DNA from: Planctomycetota bacterium
Lineage (GTDB): Bacteria > Planctomycetota > Planctomycetia > Gemmatales > Gemmataceae
Direction: 5' to 3'
Assembly (NCBI GenBank): GCA_016872605.1
Contig: VGZI01000033.1
Coordinates: forward strand, 1 to 41,000
Length of the DNA stretch: 41,000 nucleotides
Of the stretch, positions 1-8,082 are shown in pieces (position 1 is the stretch's first letter; each line of letters begins with the position of its first letter). The notes under the pieces are model-generated. The model saw only the letters and a program-made list of their open reading frames with translations. It was not told the DNA's origin and did no database searches. Made by a program: the position numbers and the translations under genes.

Positions 1-132
1 ACATACTTGGTGCCATCTCAACTTGACCGGCTTCGCCAGGTCCGCCGGCTTGGCCCCTCCACCGGCCGCTTGCACCGCCAGGGTCATCACCAAGGCAGCG
101 GCCGCTGCCTTGCTAGTGATGAGCTTCTTCAT
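1..132 (-). CDS. Exported protein, N-terminus only (cut by window edge)
   Basis: The minus strand reads an ATG at 132-130 followed by 44 codons open to the window edge. The N-terminus (MKKLITSKAAAAALVMTLAV, then QAAGGGAK) has two lysines, an Ala/Leu/Val-rich core and an Ala-rich cleavage region, which is a good Sec signal peptide. The mature part begins with Lys/Pro-rich sequence. It lies 97 bp downstream of the DUF1549/DUF1553 gene on the same strand and is probably the next gene of that operon. Too little is visible to assign a family; it is called a gene on start context, signal peptide and open frame only. Confidence 0.55.
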   Translation of the reverse strand, partial: MKKLITSKAAAAALVMTLAVQAAGGGAKPADLAKPVKLRWHQVC

Positions 133-229
133 ATTTTCTACCAGAAACAGGAATAACAAACGGTGGCAATCAACAATAGACCCGCCAGATTGCAAGTCGC
201 CAATCGCATTGCAATCTCCCGTCTCATTC

Positions 230-1843
230 TCAATGGTTGAACCGGAACTCCGGACTGTTGAAGAGAGCCCAGAACACCTGTCTGAGCCCCTCGTCAGGCC
301 TGTCTTTTCGCTCTTCGAGATACGAGTCGAAGAGCGTCTGCTCCGCGGCTGTTGCTGGCCGTGAGAGCACCGCCCAGGTCGCCTCGTGGATTCGTTGGCG
401 CATGTCCGGTAGTTTCTTCAACACGGGGATCAGCTTGCTCCCCATTGCCTTGAGCACGCCCTCGTCATTGCTCAGTTTGAGCGGTTCGTCGATGCCGACC
501 TGGAAATCGTCAAATGGTTGCTCGATGAAGGCGAAGGTTCCAGCCCCTTTCTCGACGTCGGCGAGCTTCTTTTGCCGCACTTCAATCGGATCGTCCGCCT
601 TGAAGATGTCGGGTTGATTCGCGATGTGATAGGACATGCCCCACTGCGCGGGAGTGAGCGGGCGAGTCGGCGCCACCGCGAAGAGTTCCTTCGCTGGCGG
701 AGTCCCTTGCCACTCACTGGATCGCGCGTAAGCCCGGCTGCTGACCAGGCCCGCGATCAGGCGCTTCAGATCATACTTGTGCGCAATCAGATCGCGCGCC
801 AGCCATTGCAGCAACTCCGCGTGGCTGGCCTTGTTCTCGGCGTGCATCTGGTCCACGCGCATGACCAGGCCATGGCCGTAGAACCGAAACCAGAGGCGGT
901 TGACGATGGAACGTGCAAACATCTCCCGATTGGCTTCATCGAGAGCGATGTCCGCGAGCCGTTTGCGGGCCTTGAATTTCGGCAGCGGCGGCAGCTCTTT
1001 CGATTTGGCGTACGCTTTGGTCTTCTCCTGAATGAGCTTCGCCTCCGCCTGGATCGCGGCGAAAAGCTCCTTTTCCGGCAGAGTGTCCATTTCGACCTTG
1101 GTCCCCGAAAGGAACATCATGGACACTTTGTGGGTATCGCCCTTCTTGTCCTTGAAGTCACCGAGCTTGACGTATTGTCGTTCGAGAAGGTTGCCCTGAA
1201 AATCGTAGCTGGAGGTGAAGAACGCCTTCATGCCGAAGAAGTAGTCCTGGGTCAGATCCTTGATTTCCGGGTGGCGGTGGCACTGGGCACAGGTGATGTT
1301 GAGACCGAAGAAAATGCTGCTGACGTCGCGCGTCAAGGCATCGGCATCCTTGAGCCGCTTCAGCACAAAGGCTTCCGGCTTGGTTTTGCTCGGCGTTTCG
1401 CTCGCTCCGATCAGATCGCGGAACATGACGTCCCACGGGCGGTTCTCCTGGAATGCCTCGACGAGATAGGGACGCAGGCTCGGAGCGTCCGCGTTGCTGT
1501 TGCGCAGCATGACGTCGAACTCATTGGCGTTGTGCCGGGCGAATCCCGGTGAAGCCACCAGCATTGCGATCAATTTCTTATTGTCGAGAGGTTGCTTCGC
1601 CGCGAGTTTCGCTTCGACGCCGGCTGGAATGCGTCCATTAAGGTCGAGAAACAGACGACGGACCACCGTGGTGTCGGGAGCGGGCGGCGCGGGTTTGACC
1701 TTAGCCTGCGCCAGCTTGGCGTCGATGTAATGGTCGATCACCTCGCCAATCGGACGATCAGGAGGCAGGAGGCCCTGGGCCTGTGCGGAAAGGGTAGAGC
1801 CCAGGATCAGAGCGGCGACGAGCAATGCGCGATGTGTTGTCAT
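230..1843 (-). CDS. DUF1549-DUF1553 protein without N-terminal PSCyt1 domain
   Basis: 537 residues. A Sec signal peptide (residues 1-22, ending AQAQG) leads directly into the DUF1549 (PSCyt2) region, about residues 30-235, recognisable by VVRRLFLDLNGRIP and an internal heme-type motif CAQCH at C185-H189. A DUF1553 (PSD1) region follows, about 305-535, with the family ending pattern of an arginine-rich helix, LSRPATAAE and a final NSPEF. The longer paralogues in this window begin with an additional PSCyt1 CxxCH domain that this one lacks, so at most one c-type heme is predicted. It is presumably periplasmic; its biochemical function is unknown. The start ATG at 1843 has GGAG about 10 nt upstream and sits 16 nt after the WD40 stop codon, so the two are probably co-transcribed. 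Confidence 0.88.
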   Translation of the reverse strand: MTTHRALLVAALILGSTLSAQAQGLLPPDRPIGEVIDHYIDAKLAQAKVKPAPPAPDTTVVRRLFLDLNGRIPAGVEAKLAAKQPLDNKKLIAMLVASPGFARHNANEFDVMLRNSNADAPSLRPYLVEAFQENRPWDVMFRDLIGASETPSKTKPEAFVLKRLKDADALTRDVSSIFFGLNITCAQCHRHPEIKDLTQDYFFGMKAFFTSSYDFQGNLLERQYVKLGDFKDKKGDTHKVSMMFLSGTKVEMDTLPEKELFAAIQAEAKLIQEKTKAYAKSKELPPLPKFKARKRLADIALDEANREMFARSIVNRLWFRFYGHGLVMRVDQMHAENKASHAELLQWLARDLIAHKYDLKRLIAGLVSSRAYARSSEWQGTPPAKELFAVAPTRPLTPAQWGMSYHIANQPDIFKADDPIEVRQKKLADVEKGAGTFAFIEQPFDDFQVGIDEPLKLSNDEGVLKAMGSKLIPVLKKLPDMRQRIHEATWAVLSRPATAAEQTLFDSYLEERKDRPDEGLRQVFWALFNSPEFRFNH

Positions 1844-1859
1844 GGTGGCAGGCTCCGTG

Positions 1860-2855
1860 TCACGCGGGGATTTCCCATTTCAGGGCTTTGCCGCTGCCGA
1901 CGGTGTAGAACGCATTTGCCGCCTCGTTGACGGCCACGTCGTAGGTGGGCATCGTGGCCGGGGATTCTTTCATGACGCGTGGCGTGGCGGGATCCAGGAA
2001 ACACAGGGGACCGTTCGCGAAAGGCGCGACCAGAATCCAGGATGACTGCGGATGCCAGTAGATCGACTCGAACTGCCCACTTGCTTTCTGCTCGTAGGTT
2101 TTCCGCCCCGACCGCCAATCGAAGATTTGCACGAGCCCCGGCCCGGAGATGACAAACAGCTCTCCGGCCCGTTCTTTCCCGGCAAGGGCCAGTGATCGAC
2201 CGTCGGGGGAAAAAGCCATGCAGCAAATGCGCGCCGCGGAGAGATAGCCTCCCTGCGATATCCCGAGGTAGCTGGGGGCTTCGAAGCGCGCGGCCTCCCG
2301 TCCGCTTTCGGTCTCCCAGACGATCACCTGGGCCGCGTCGTCCGCGGCGGCAACGTGCCGGCCGTCGGGCGAAATCGCACAGGAAAAGATCTTGTTGGGG
2401 TTGTCGTAGCGCGGCACTCGCGCATCGAATCCGGTCAGCGTTCGCATCAAACTTCCTGACTGCGCGTTCCACAGCTTGCAGGTCATGTCATCCGAGATCG
2501 TCGCGATCATCGTTTGGGCGTTATTGACCACCATCTGGCGGATCCACCGGTCGTGGGCCGCGACAGTGCGCACCATGCGGCGATTTTGCAGGTCCCACCA
2601 GATCAGCTTGCGGTCCCAACTCGCCGACACGAGCGTGTTGCCGACCAGGCCAAAACTGCTGACGTAGCTTTCATGCCCTTCGAAAACGGCCGTCGCGGCG
2701 GGGCGTTCGGCAGCGAAATCAATCGTGTAGATTTTTGAATCGGCGTGGCCGAGCCACACACGCTCGCTATTCGGCTCGCGAACGACCGACAGAAAATCGC
2801 CCGCATGGATCACAGTCTTGCTGATGCGAACTCGATCAAGGTTGGCTGGAGGCAT
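1860..2855 (-). CDS. WD40-repeat beta-propeller protein without signal peptide
   Basis: 331 residues composed almost entirely of WD40-like blades. Typical strands are visible: FEGHESYVSSF, TLVSASWDRKLIWWDL, VAAHDRWIRQM, DDMTCKLWNAQSG, AISPDGRHVAAADD, VIVWETESGR, AFSPDGRSLALAG and a final KALKWEIPA. About seven blades can be counted, enough for one closed propeller. Unlike the 312-residue WD40 protein further right, there is no hydrophobic N-terminus (it starts MPPANLDRVR), so a cytoplasmic or non-classically exported location is likely. The start at 2855 has CGGAGA about 8 nt upstream. It lies 33 nt after the DUF1501 stop and 16 nt before the DUF1549 start. It is probably a scaffold or binding protein; the partner is not evident. 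Confidence 0.85.
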   Translation of the reverse strand: MPPANLDRVRISKTVIHAGDFLSVVREPNSERVWLGHADSKIYTIDFAAERPAATAVFEGHESYVSSFGLVGNTLVSASWDRKLIWWDLQNRRMVRTVAAHDRWIRQMVVNNAQTMIATISDDMTCKLWNAQSGSLMRTLTGFDARVPRYDNPNKIFSCAISPDGRHVAAADDAAQVIVWETESGREAARFEAPSYLGISQGGYLSAARICCMAFSPDGRSLALAGKERAGELFVISGPGLVQIFDWRSGRKTYEQKASGQFESIYWHPQSSWILVAPFANGPLCFLDPATPRVMKESPATMPTYDVAVNEAANAFYTVGSGKALKWEIPA

Positions 2856-2888
2856 GTCGATTCTCCGGTAGGTGTGGCTGCGTCACAA

Positions 2889-4208
2889 TTACGCCAGCAC
2901 GGCACTCACGGGTTCGGTGTTATAAGGAGTCAGGCGAATGGGTCGGCCATCGGGGGCGGCGTATTCCTTTTGATGATCGATCCCCACGGCCCGGAAGATC
3001 GTCGCGAAGAACCCAGCCGCAGTCACGCGATCCGTGGCGACGCCCGTGCCGTCCGCGTTCGTGCTGCCGTGAATGACGCCCGGTCTGATGCCGCAACCCG
3101 TCAGCGTCACGCTCCAGCATGCTCCCCAGTGATCGCGGCCACGTTGAGCGTTGATCTGCGGCGTCCGCCCCATTTCTGCAAAGGTGATGACGAGCGTATC
3201 GTCGATGAGCCCGCGCTGCTCCAGATCTTCAAGGAGGGCCGACATGACCTGATCGAGCGTCGGAACCTTGGACGCGTGGATCTCGAAATTCTCCCCGTGC
3301 GAATCCCACCAGCCGTCCGTCAAGCGCACGAACGGCACCCCGGCCTCGACCAACCGGCGAGCCACCAGGGCTTGCTGTCCGAAGAGCGAATGACCATAGC
3401 GATCGCGGACTTGCTGCGGCTCGCGGGATATGTCGAAGAGGCCGGCATTGTCCATCATGCCGCGAACACGTTGATAGGAACCGCCGTGGCTGGCAACAGT
3501 CGCATCGCTATTTCGATTCGCCTGGAAGCGGGCCGCCAATTGCTGCCGGAGCGCCTCGCGGGCGCGGTGATCAGCGTCGGTAAGCGAACCAGGGAGTCGG
3601 ATGCCGTCCGGGGCGAGCCTGCTCGCGATGTTGATTGGTTCATAACGCGATCCTAAGAACAAAGCGAAATCGAGTTGCTTATCTCCCCCGCTGTAAGGCC
3701 AGGTGGCGTTCCAGAATGACACATGGTCGGGCACGAGACTATTGGGCTGCGACAGTTCACGGCCCAGGAGGCAACCAAGCGACGGCGTGCGAACGTTGCC
3801 CGTATCCCGGCGGTCCCCACTCATTAGGGCAAAGACGCTGGCGCCGGTATGGCCGGTATTCGGACTGGTGAAGGAACGAATGACAGCGGTCTTGTGGATA
3901 CGCGCCGCCATTCTCGGCATCAGCTCGCTCATGCGGTAGCCAGGAACCGACGTTTGAATGGCCTGGAACGGTCCGCCCGTGCGCCGACCGGGTTTGGGAT
4001 CCCAGCTCTCGAACTGGCTCAATCCACCTGCCATCCACAAGAGTATGACGCGCTTGTGCCGGCGCTGCACCTCGCCGGCCAGGAGGGGGCTACCGAGGGC
4101 GTCAAGTCCGGCCAGCCCGCCGACGAGCCCCAACGTGCCGCCGAGAAACGCTCGCCGATGGAGATCATGTTCCGACGAACCACAGGTTGGGGCTTGCTGC
4201 TTGTTCAT
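2889..4208 (-). CDS. DUF1501 protein (sulfatase/alkaline-phosphatase-like), Tat signal
   Basis: 439 residues from the ATG at 4208, chosen over an upstream TTG at 4226 because GGAG lies 7 nt before it. Residues about 19-45 form a twin-arginine-type signal (HRRAFLGG followed by a Gly/Leu-rich core). The DUF1501 landmarks are present: WMAGGLSQFESWDPKP near the start, a middle region with LVARRLVEAGVPFVRL, then FAEMGRTPQ and a GRDHWG motif near the C-terminus. DUF1501 belongs to the alkaline phosphatase/sulfatase superfamily, but no substrate has been established for this group. It is the first of three consecutive genes DUF1501, WD40, DUF1549-DUF1553, a typical planctomycete pairing. GLSQ in place of the usual GPSQ is a minor variation. 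Confidence 0.92.
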   Translation of the reverse strand: MNKQQAPTCGSSEHDLHRRAFLGGTLGLVGGLAGLDALGSPLLAGEVQRRHKRVILLWMAGGLSQFESWDPKPGRRTGGPFQAIQTSVPGYRMSELMPRMAARIHKTAVIRSFTSPNTGHTGASVFALMSGDRRDTGNVRTPSLGCLLGRELSQPNSLVPDHVSFWNATWPYSGGDKQLDFALFLGSRYEPINIASRLAPDGIRLPGSLTDADHRAREALRQQLAARFQANRNSDATVASHGGSYQRVRGMMDNAGLFDISREPQQVRDRYGHSLFGQQALVARRLVEAGVPFVRLTDGWWDSHGENFEIHASKVPTLDQVMSALLEDLEQRGLIDDTLVITFAEMGRTPQINAQRGRDHWGACWSVTLTGCGIRPGVIHGSTNADGTGVATDRVTAAGFFATIFRAVGIDHQKEYAAPDGRPIRLTPYNTEPVSAVLA

Positions 4209-4282
4209 GTGTGAACTCCAATCCAATAACCACGAACGGCTTGAGCAGGCGGGAAGAATCCGAGGCTATGCCGAGGCTTCAT

Positions 4283-4366
4283 GTAGGTCAGGCTTTCTAG
4301 CCTGACTGCTGTTCCCGGATCGACTGACCGTGAACGCTTCACGTCAGGCTGGAAATCCTGACCTAC
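4283..4366. repeat. Imperfect inverted repeat, 24-bp arms
   Basis: The left arm at 4283-4306 and right arm at 4343-4366 are reverse complements at 22 of 24 positions, separated by 36 bp. Each arm is itself partly palindromic (GTCAGGCT near AGCCTGAC), so the RNA could fold into one long hairpin or two small ones. The element fills most of the 154 bp between two DUF1501 genes. Its right arm supplies the TAG stop (4365-4363) of the upstream DUF1501 gene. It may be a dispersed extragenic palindromic repeat of the host, acting as a terminator, mRNA stabiliser or insertion remnant. There is no U-run typical of an intrinsic terminator. Confidence 0.8.
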
Positions 4367-5739
4367 GTCAACTCACGAATCGCTTCTCCGAACGGCAGAA
4401 TGTGCATCGGCCGACCGGTCTGGTCGGGCAGCGTGTCGTGGTGGTCAATGCCGAGATGGCGATAGACCGTGGCCCACAGGTCGTTCGGCGTCAGCAGGCG
4501 GTCATGCGGATGCGTGCCGAGCGCGTTGGTGGAGCCGACTATCTGGCCATGGCGCATGCCACCGCCGGCGACCAGCACCGACATCGATTGCGGCCAATGC
4601 TCGCGGCCCAAGCGCAGACCTTGCGGGCCCTCCGAACGGCTGATGCGGGGCGATCGGCCGAACTCGCCGGTCACGACCAACATCACCTTCTCCGTCAGGC
4701 CACGGGCGTGCAGGTCCTCGACCAACGCGGTGACGGCCTGGTCATAGCGCGGCAAACGGAGACGCATGTCATTGAAGTTGTCATGATTGACGGCGTGCGT
4801 GTCCCAGTTATAGAAGGTGCCCGGAATGTGCGGATTCTCCATGACCATCGTCACGAAGCTGCATCCGGATTCGACAAGGCGACGGGCCATCAACGCACGC
4901 TGCCCCCAGGCGTGCCTGCCGTAGCGCTCGCGGACTGGAGCGGGCTCACGCGACAGGTCGAAGGCTAGCCGAGCTTCGGCGCTGGTCATCAGGCTGTAGG
5001 CGCGCTGGTAGAGAGCATCCATCGTCGCCATTGGCCGGTTATTGTCCATCCGTCGGCGCAACTCATCGACGCCATCGAGCAGCCGATAGCGGTCGTCGAG
5101 ACGGGTGGCCATCTCCTGGTCGAGTCCGATGTTCTGCACACGGAAATCGGGGCGACTCGGATCGCCGCCGACCATGAATGGAGTGTAGCGTCGCCCCAGA
5201 TACGCGGCGCCCTGGGCATAGGTATCGACATTGGTTCGCCCGCCGTCGGCGCCGGAGATGACGTTCGGCAAGCCGATATCGATGTGCTCGCGCATCCTGG
5301 AAACGACTGTGCAGACCGCCGGTGCGTCGTTGACGGTCTCTGTCGGCGTCGCCGGGATACGGCCCGTCATTACGCGCTTGCTGCCGCCACCGTGATCGGA
5401 GAACGTGTGGGAGATACTGCGGATGAGCGCGTACTTGTCGGCACAGCGGGCGTGCAGCGGCATCAGCTCACAAACATCGATCCCCGGCACATTGGTGCGA
5501 ATGGGCCGAAACTGGCCGCGGTATTCCTCCGGCGCGTTCGGCTTCATGTCGTACATGTCGAGGTGCGGCGGACCACCTGCGAGCCAGATGAAGATGACGG
5601 AGGTTTCCGGCGCCGGCGTGCGTCCCTGTGACGCCCGCACATGCATCACGTCGCCCAGGCTCAGGCCTGCCACACCAAGAGTTCCTAGCGTCAAGAAAGA
5701 ACGCCGTGAAATCGGTCCAGCGCATGGATTCATGTTCAC
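4363..5739 (-). CDS. DUF1501 protein, Tat signal
   Basis: 458 residues from a GTG at 5739, which has GGGGGAC about 5 nt upstream; an ATG two codons further in (5733) is an alternative start. The twin-arginine signal SRRSFLTLG at about residues 11-19 is followed by a hydrophobic core. DUF1501 motifs are clear: WLAGGPPHLDMYDMKP, the SDHGGG region, LMARRLVESGCSFVTM, VTGEFGRSP and GREHWPQ. It is predicted to be a periplasmic metal-dependent hydrolase-fold protein of unknown substrate. The C-terminus has the usual IREL ending, and its stop codon lies inside the inverted repeat. The next upstream gene (LRR/coiled-coil) ends 164 bp away, so this gene may start a sub-operon. Confidence 0.92.
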   Translation of the reverse strand: MNMNPCAGPISRRSFLTLGTLGVAGLSLGDVMHVRASQGRTPAPETSVIFIWLAGGPPHLDMYDMKPNAPEEYRGQFRPIRTNVPGIDVCELMPLHARCADKYALIRSISHTFSDHGGGSKRVMTGRIPATPTETVNDAPAVCTVVSRMREHIDIGLPNVISGADGGRTNVDTYAQGAAYLGRRYTPFMVGGDPSRPDFRVQNIGLDQEMATRLDDRYRLLDGVDELRRRMDNNRPMATMDALYQRAYSLMTSAEARLAFDLSREPAPVRERYGRHAWGQRALMARRLVESGCSFVTMVMENPHIPGTFYNWDTHAVNHDNFNDMRLRLPRYDQAVTALVEDLHARGLTEKVMLVVTGEFGRSPRISRSEGPQGLRLGREHWPQSMSVLVAGGGMRHGQIVGSTNALGTHPHDRLLTPNDLWATVYRHLGIDHHDTLPDQTGRPMHILPFGEAIRELT

Positions 5740-5878
5740 AAAATGTCCCCCAACATGGCGTTTTCAGGATTCGCTAACCCGACTACTCCTTGCTCCACAG
5801 CATGCCGGGGGGATTGAGCATCTCGCCGCCGAAGCAAGATCAGCATTGCCCCCCCGAACTTGTCCCCCGAGAGTTTTC

Positions 5879-5899
5879 GTCGGAAGGACTCTTCCCGAC
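5879..5899 (-). terminator. Possible hairpin after LRR gene
   Basis: GTCGGAAG and CTTCCCGAC face each other across a very short loop, 5 nt beyond the stop of the LRR/coiled-coil gene as read on the minus strand. One arm has an extra base, so there is a bulge. No T-run follows, so a rho-independent terminator is only weakly supported; it could instead stabilise the 3' end of the mRNA. Confidence 0.25.
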
Positions 5900-5903
5900 C
5901 ACC

Positions 5904-6800
5904 TCACTTGGTGCGCAACGCTTCCACGCGCGACCGTGTGTCCGCTTCGAGTTGGCGGTAGGCGGCGAGGTGTTTCTGGGCGATTTCAAAATTTTTGGCG
6001 GCGTTGGCAGCTTGCGAGTGTTGCTGCTGAGCGGCCTTGAGAGCGGCTTGCGCCCCGCTGACATCCCCGCCTTTACTCTTGGTTTCGTTCAGTTTCTTCG
6101 CAGCTTCGTCCATTTTTTTCTTGAGTTCAGCAACCCGCGGCGGCAGATTTTCAGCGTCTTTCTTCGCGACCTGAAAACGGACATCCATCTCGGCGAGTGC
6201 TTTCTTAGCCGTCTCCCACGCCGCCTCCGCTTGCTCACGTTCCAGGGCACGGTCAGGAACGACGACGAGATTCGGCTTTGTTTTGCGCAAAGCCGTAATG
6301 CCCGCTTCCGTCACTTTGGTTTCCGTAACGAACAGTGACTTGAGTTTTGGCAACGGTTGCAGGGAATTCAGGCCAGCGTCGCCGATGCCACAGCCGAACA
6401 GGTTAAGCACTTCAAGCTCTTTTAGACTTGCGAGATGCTTGAGGCCAGCATCGGTGATTTGCGTCTTTTCCAGGTGCAGTTTCTTCAGGACCGCGATCTT
6501 ACCGAGATGGACGAGACCCGCATCCCCAATTCGGCATTCGCGCAACCGAACAACCGCGACGTTCTTCAGAGCAAGCAAATACTGCAAATGCTCGTCGGTC
6601 GCGGCGGTGCTGCGTAGATCAACTTCGAGGGCGTCGCCTTCAAGAGCCGCCTTGCGGACACTGCCGCCGATTTCCTCGATGCGTTTGATGGCCTCGGCCG
6701 CGTTTGCCGCCGGCTTGTAAGGAGGCGGCTGTCCGCGACCAACCACGGGGATGGTTAGCAGGAGAAGCCAACAGACGAGCGAGCACCGAACGGGAATCAT
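5904..6800 (-). CDS. Exported leucine-rich-repeat protein with C-terminal coiled coil
   Basis: 298 residues from the ATG at 6800, which overlaps the stop of the preceding DUF1501 gene (ATGA). A longer open frame exists upstream but lies inside that gene. Residues 1-22 are a signal peptide ending VVGRGQ. Residues about 45-165 are leucine-rich repeats of the bacterial DAGL type (IGDAGLVHLGKI, ITDAGLKHLASL, IGDAGLNSLQPL, VTEAGITALRKT). Residues about 175-298 are highly charged, Ala/Lys/Glu-rich and strongly predicted as coiled coil. The architecture suggests an extracytoplasmic binding or scaffolding protein. Translational coupling to DUF1501 implies a fixed stoichiometry or partnership with it. 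No enzymatic motif is visible. Confidence 0.85.
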   Translation of the reverse strand: MIPVRCSLVCWLLLLTIPVVGRGQPPPYKPAANAAEAIKRIEEIGGSVRKAALEGDALEVDLRSTAATDEHLQYLLALKNVAVVRLRECRIGDAGLVHLGKIAVLKKLHLEKTQITDAGLKHLASLKELEVLNLFGCGIGDAGLNSLQPLPKLKSLFVTETKVTEAGITALRKTKPNLVVVPDRALEREQAEAAWETAKKALAEMDVRFQVAKKDAENLPPRVAELKKKMDEAAKKLNETKSKGGDVSGAQAALKAAQQQHSQAANAAKNFEIAQKHLAAYRQLEADTRSRVEALRTK

Positions 6801-8065
6801 GACAGTAACTCCCGGATTGGCTGAGCGGCGTGATCGACCATCGGCACGGGACGCTGACCGGGCGCCTGGAAATCCTGGCGGATGTTCATGCCGAGGGCGA
6901 GGCACAGCGTCGCCATGTAGTCGACGGCGGAAATCGGGCGGTCCTCGATGGTGCCGCCGGGATTGCGGCCGGTTTCGCTGGTGCGGCCAATCACCTGGCC
7001 GGTGCGGATGCCGCCGCCGGCCCACATGGTGCTCCAGGCGTTGCAGAAGTGGCCATCGCCGTTGCCCGGGGTACGGCCGAACTCGCCCATCCAAACGATG
7101 AGCGTGTCGTCCAGCATGCCACGGTCCTTCAAGTCGCGGATAAGAGTCGCCATGGCGCGATCGAGCCAGGGGGCGCGCTGGGCCATATTGCGGGCGGCGC
7201 CGTCATGATCGTCCCAGCCGCGGTGGAACACCTCGACGAACGAAACGCCTGCTTCAACCAATCGCCGCGCCAGCAAGCACGATTGGCCGAAGCGATGATT
7301 GCCGTACGCTTCGCGCATGCGTGCCGGCTCGGCTTCGACATCGAAGGCTCGCGCCCGTGGCGAGCGCATCAAGCGAACGGCGCGGTCGAAGGCCGCCTGC
7401 CTCGCACTTACATTGGGGAGTGCGTATTCCTCGCTGAATCCCCGTTCGCCTGCAGCAAGCAGTTCGAGCCTCGCGGCGAGGTCGTTGCCGGCGGCGCGAA
7501 GATTCTCCAGCCCGCGCGCCGGGTCGTTGACTGCCAGGGGTGCATGCTGCGGACCGAGATAACCCGGCACATTGCGATAAGAGCGCCCGCCATCGAGGCG
7601 CAGATCGTATCCCGCGTCGATGGTGACGAAGGCCGGCATGTCGCTGTTCGCCGCAGCAAGCTGATGCGAGGCAATGCTGCCAACGGCGGGATGTTCGAAG
7701 CCAGGGGCACGGCGATAACCGGTATGGAGCAGGTACTTCGCATCGTAGTGATCGTTGATCTCCGTCCGCATCGAACGCAGAAGGACCATATCACGCATGC
7801 ACTGCCCGAGCTGCGGCAACTGCTCGACGATGCGAATGCCCGGCACGGAGGTCGGCGCCGCGCGAAATTGACCGCCCGGCTTGGGATCAAAGGTGTGCTG
7901 CTGGCTCGGCCCGCCGTCCATCCACAGAAGGATGCACGACTTGCCGCGCGGCCGGCCTACCGAGGCGCGAGCGAGCGCTTCGAACCACGGCACGGAGACG
8001 CCGGAGAGCAAACCGGCGGCCGACAACCGAAGCAGATCGCGACGATGAAGCAAGGGCATGGCCAT
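6797..8065 (-). CDS. DUF1501 protein, Tat signal
   Basis: 422 residues from the ATG at 8065, preceded by GAGGA at 7-nt spacing; a TTG at 8086 extends the frame but overlaps the upstream gene. The twin-arginine signal is HRRDLLRLSAAGLL. DUF1501 motifs: WMDGGPSQQHTFDPKPGG, the EINDHYDAKYLLHTGY region, LLARRLVEAGVSFVEV, WMGEFGRTPGN, then GHFCNAW and AGGGIRTGQVIG. It is most similar by eye to the DUF1501 protein at 24601-25896, and both follow a PSCyt1-DUF1549-DUF1553 gene, so these are paralogous two-gene modules. It is predicted periplasmic and its substrate is unknown. Its stop overlaps the start of the LRR gene. Confidence 0.93.
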   Translation of the reverse strand: MAMPLLHRRDLLRLSAAGLLSGVSVPWFEALARASVGRPRGKSCILLWMDGGPSQQHTFDPKPGGQFRAAPTSVPGIRIVEQLPQLGQCMRDMVLLRSMRTEINDHYDAKYLLHTGYRRAPGFEHPAVGSIASHQLAAANSDMPAFVTIDAGYDLRLDGGRSYRNVPGYLGPQHAPLAVNDPARGLENLRAAGNDLAARLELLAAGERGFSEEYALPNVSARQAAFDRAVRLMRSPRARAFDVEAEPARMREAYGNHRFGQSCLLARRLVEAGVSFVEVFHRGWDDHDGAARNMAQRAPWLDRAMATLIRDLKDRGMLDDTLIVWMGEFGRTPGNGDGHFCNAWSTMWAGGGIRTGQVIGRTSETGRNPGGTIEDRPISAVDYMATLCLALGMNIRQDFQAPGQRPVPMVDHAAQPIRELLS

Positions 8066-8082
8066 GTCAGGGTCCTCGGAGA

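Noticed and set aside
518..1552. 344-codon open frame antisense to the DUF1549-DUF1553 gene
   Set aside because: It lies wholly inside a gene with clear domains on the other strand, has no recognisable family, and is expected in high-GC DNA.
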